DNA from: Geobacter sp.
GTDB taxonomy: Bacteria > Desulfobacterota > Desulfuromonadia > Geobacterales > Geobacteraceae
Reading direction: 5' to 3'
Length of the DNA: 64,000 nucleotides
NCBI GenBank assembly: GCA_003314535.1
Contig: POSG01000002.1
Coordinates: forward strand, 186,001 to 250,000
The notes under the pieces were generated by a model. That model was given only the letters and a program-made list of their open reading frames with translations. It had not been told where the DNA came from and made no database searches. Every line of letters begins with the position of its first letter. The first letter of the stretch is position 1. The position numbers and the translations under genes were made by a program. Below, one piece after another: positions 63,863 through 64,000 of the stretch.

Positions 63863-64000
63863 ATGAAAATATGCCTGAGAAAATATCGCGCGGCACTGCC
63901 GGCACTTTTTCTTTTGTCTACCTGTTTTGGTTGCGCTCCGGAAAAAACGGAACCGGTCAGGGCCGTGACCATCGCAGACGGCGTGATCGATCCGGAACAG
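63863..64000 (+). CDS. nrfA: Cytochrome c nitrite reductase NrfA (3' partial)
   Basis: Only the first 46 codons lie in the window. ATG behind GAGGGGG. A basic signal peptide ends with STCFGC, a possible lipobox. The mature start EPVRAVTIADGVIDPEQ resembles NrfA proteins, whose sequence goes on with W-G-K-x-Y-P. The neighbour nrfH supports the call. No haem motif is reached. Confidence 0.82.
   Translation, partial: MKICLRKYRAALPALFLLSTCFGCAPEKTEPVRAVTIADGVIDPEQ

Noticed and set aside
1-64000. CRISPR arrays, rRNA genes, prophage
   Set aside because: No regularly spaced repeats, rRNA sequence or phage structural genes were seen.

Overview
The window looks like a chromosomal segment of a Geobacter-type bacterium (Desulfuromonadota, Geobacterales). 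This is inferred from family content: an archaeal-type multi-subunit glutamate synthase, split purine genes with Fe-S type PurF, several multihaem c-type cytochromes, a haem-copper oxidase next to a bc-type complex, NrfHA, and a probable selenoprotein. GC content is moderately high, and start codons include ATG, GTG and TTG behind good Shine-Dalgarno sites. Species cannot be fixed from the sequence alone.

Layout. 0-4.9 kb: three glutamate synthase genes (amidotransferase-like part cut by the window edge, FMN synthase domain, and a GXGXG-GltD fusion). 4.9-10.2 kb: two patatin-like lipases and a secreted M23 peptidase. 10.2-16.4 kb, minus strand: AcuC-type deacetylase, GNAT-like protein, a 33-residue membrane protein, an MlaF-like ATPase, a receiver protein and a DHH-CBS-poly(A) polymerase fusion. 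16.7-24.5 kb: ammonium transporter behind a sigma-54-like promoter, MazG, MurJ, a DUF255 thioredoxin-fold protein and an L,D-transpeptidase. 24.5-38.6 kb: pyrimidine and purine synthesis (pyrD, pyrK, pyrE, purM, purN, purF, purQ, purL, purB) with rimI, an MscS channel and an MBL-fold hydrolase. 38.9-42.7 kb: gap, pgk, tpiA, secG and tRNA-Leu(GAG). 43-47.4 kb: OmpW-like porin, a DsbA/FrnE-family gene with in-frame UGA and a SECIS-like hairpin, mutM, a ParB-like protein and a DUF3617 lipoprotein. 47.4-56.7 kb: MerA-like reductase, ctaB, an aa3/caa3-type oxidase operon (sco, ctaD, ctaE, ctaF, ctaC) and a Rieske / cytochrome b / five-haem cytochrome operon, which together could form a quinol-to-oxygen chain. 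56.8-63.1 kb: an accessory, decaying stretch with an ISL3 element, a monooxygenase gene truncated by it, a cytochrome/b5 gene with three in-frame stops, and RIC and DUF488 remnants, around apparently intact genes for hybrid cluster protein, a TM1266-like protein, a mini rubredoxin and a small sirohaem reductase. 63.4-64 kb: nrfH and the start of nrfA.

The most notable observation is the reading frame at 43856-44461. The ORF is broken by UGA exactly where the DsbA-like active site should have its first cysteine (U-P-W-C), and a perfect 7-bp hairpin with a G in its small loop lies 13 bases downstream. This is the arrangement expected of bacterial selenocysteine insertion. Most other genes are ordinary housekeeping genes. 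The 56.8-63.1 kb stretch is the main site of rearrangement.
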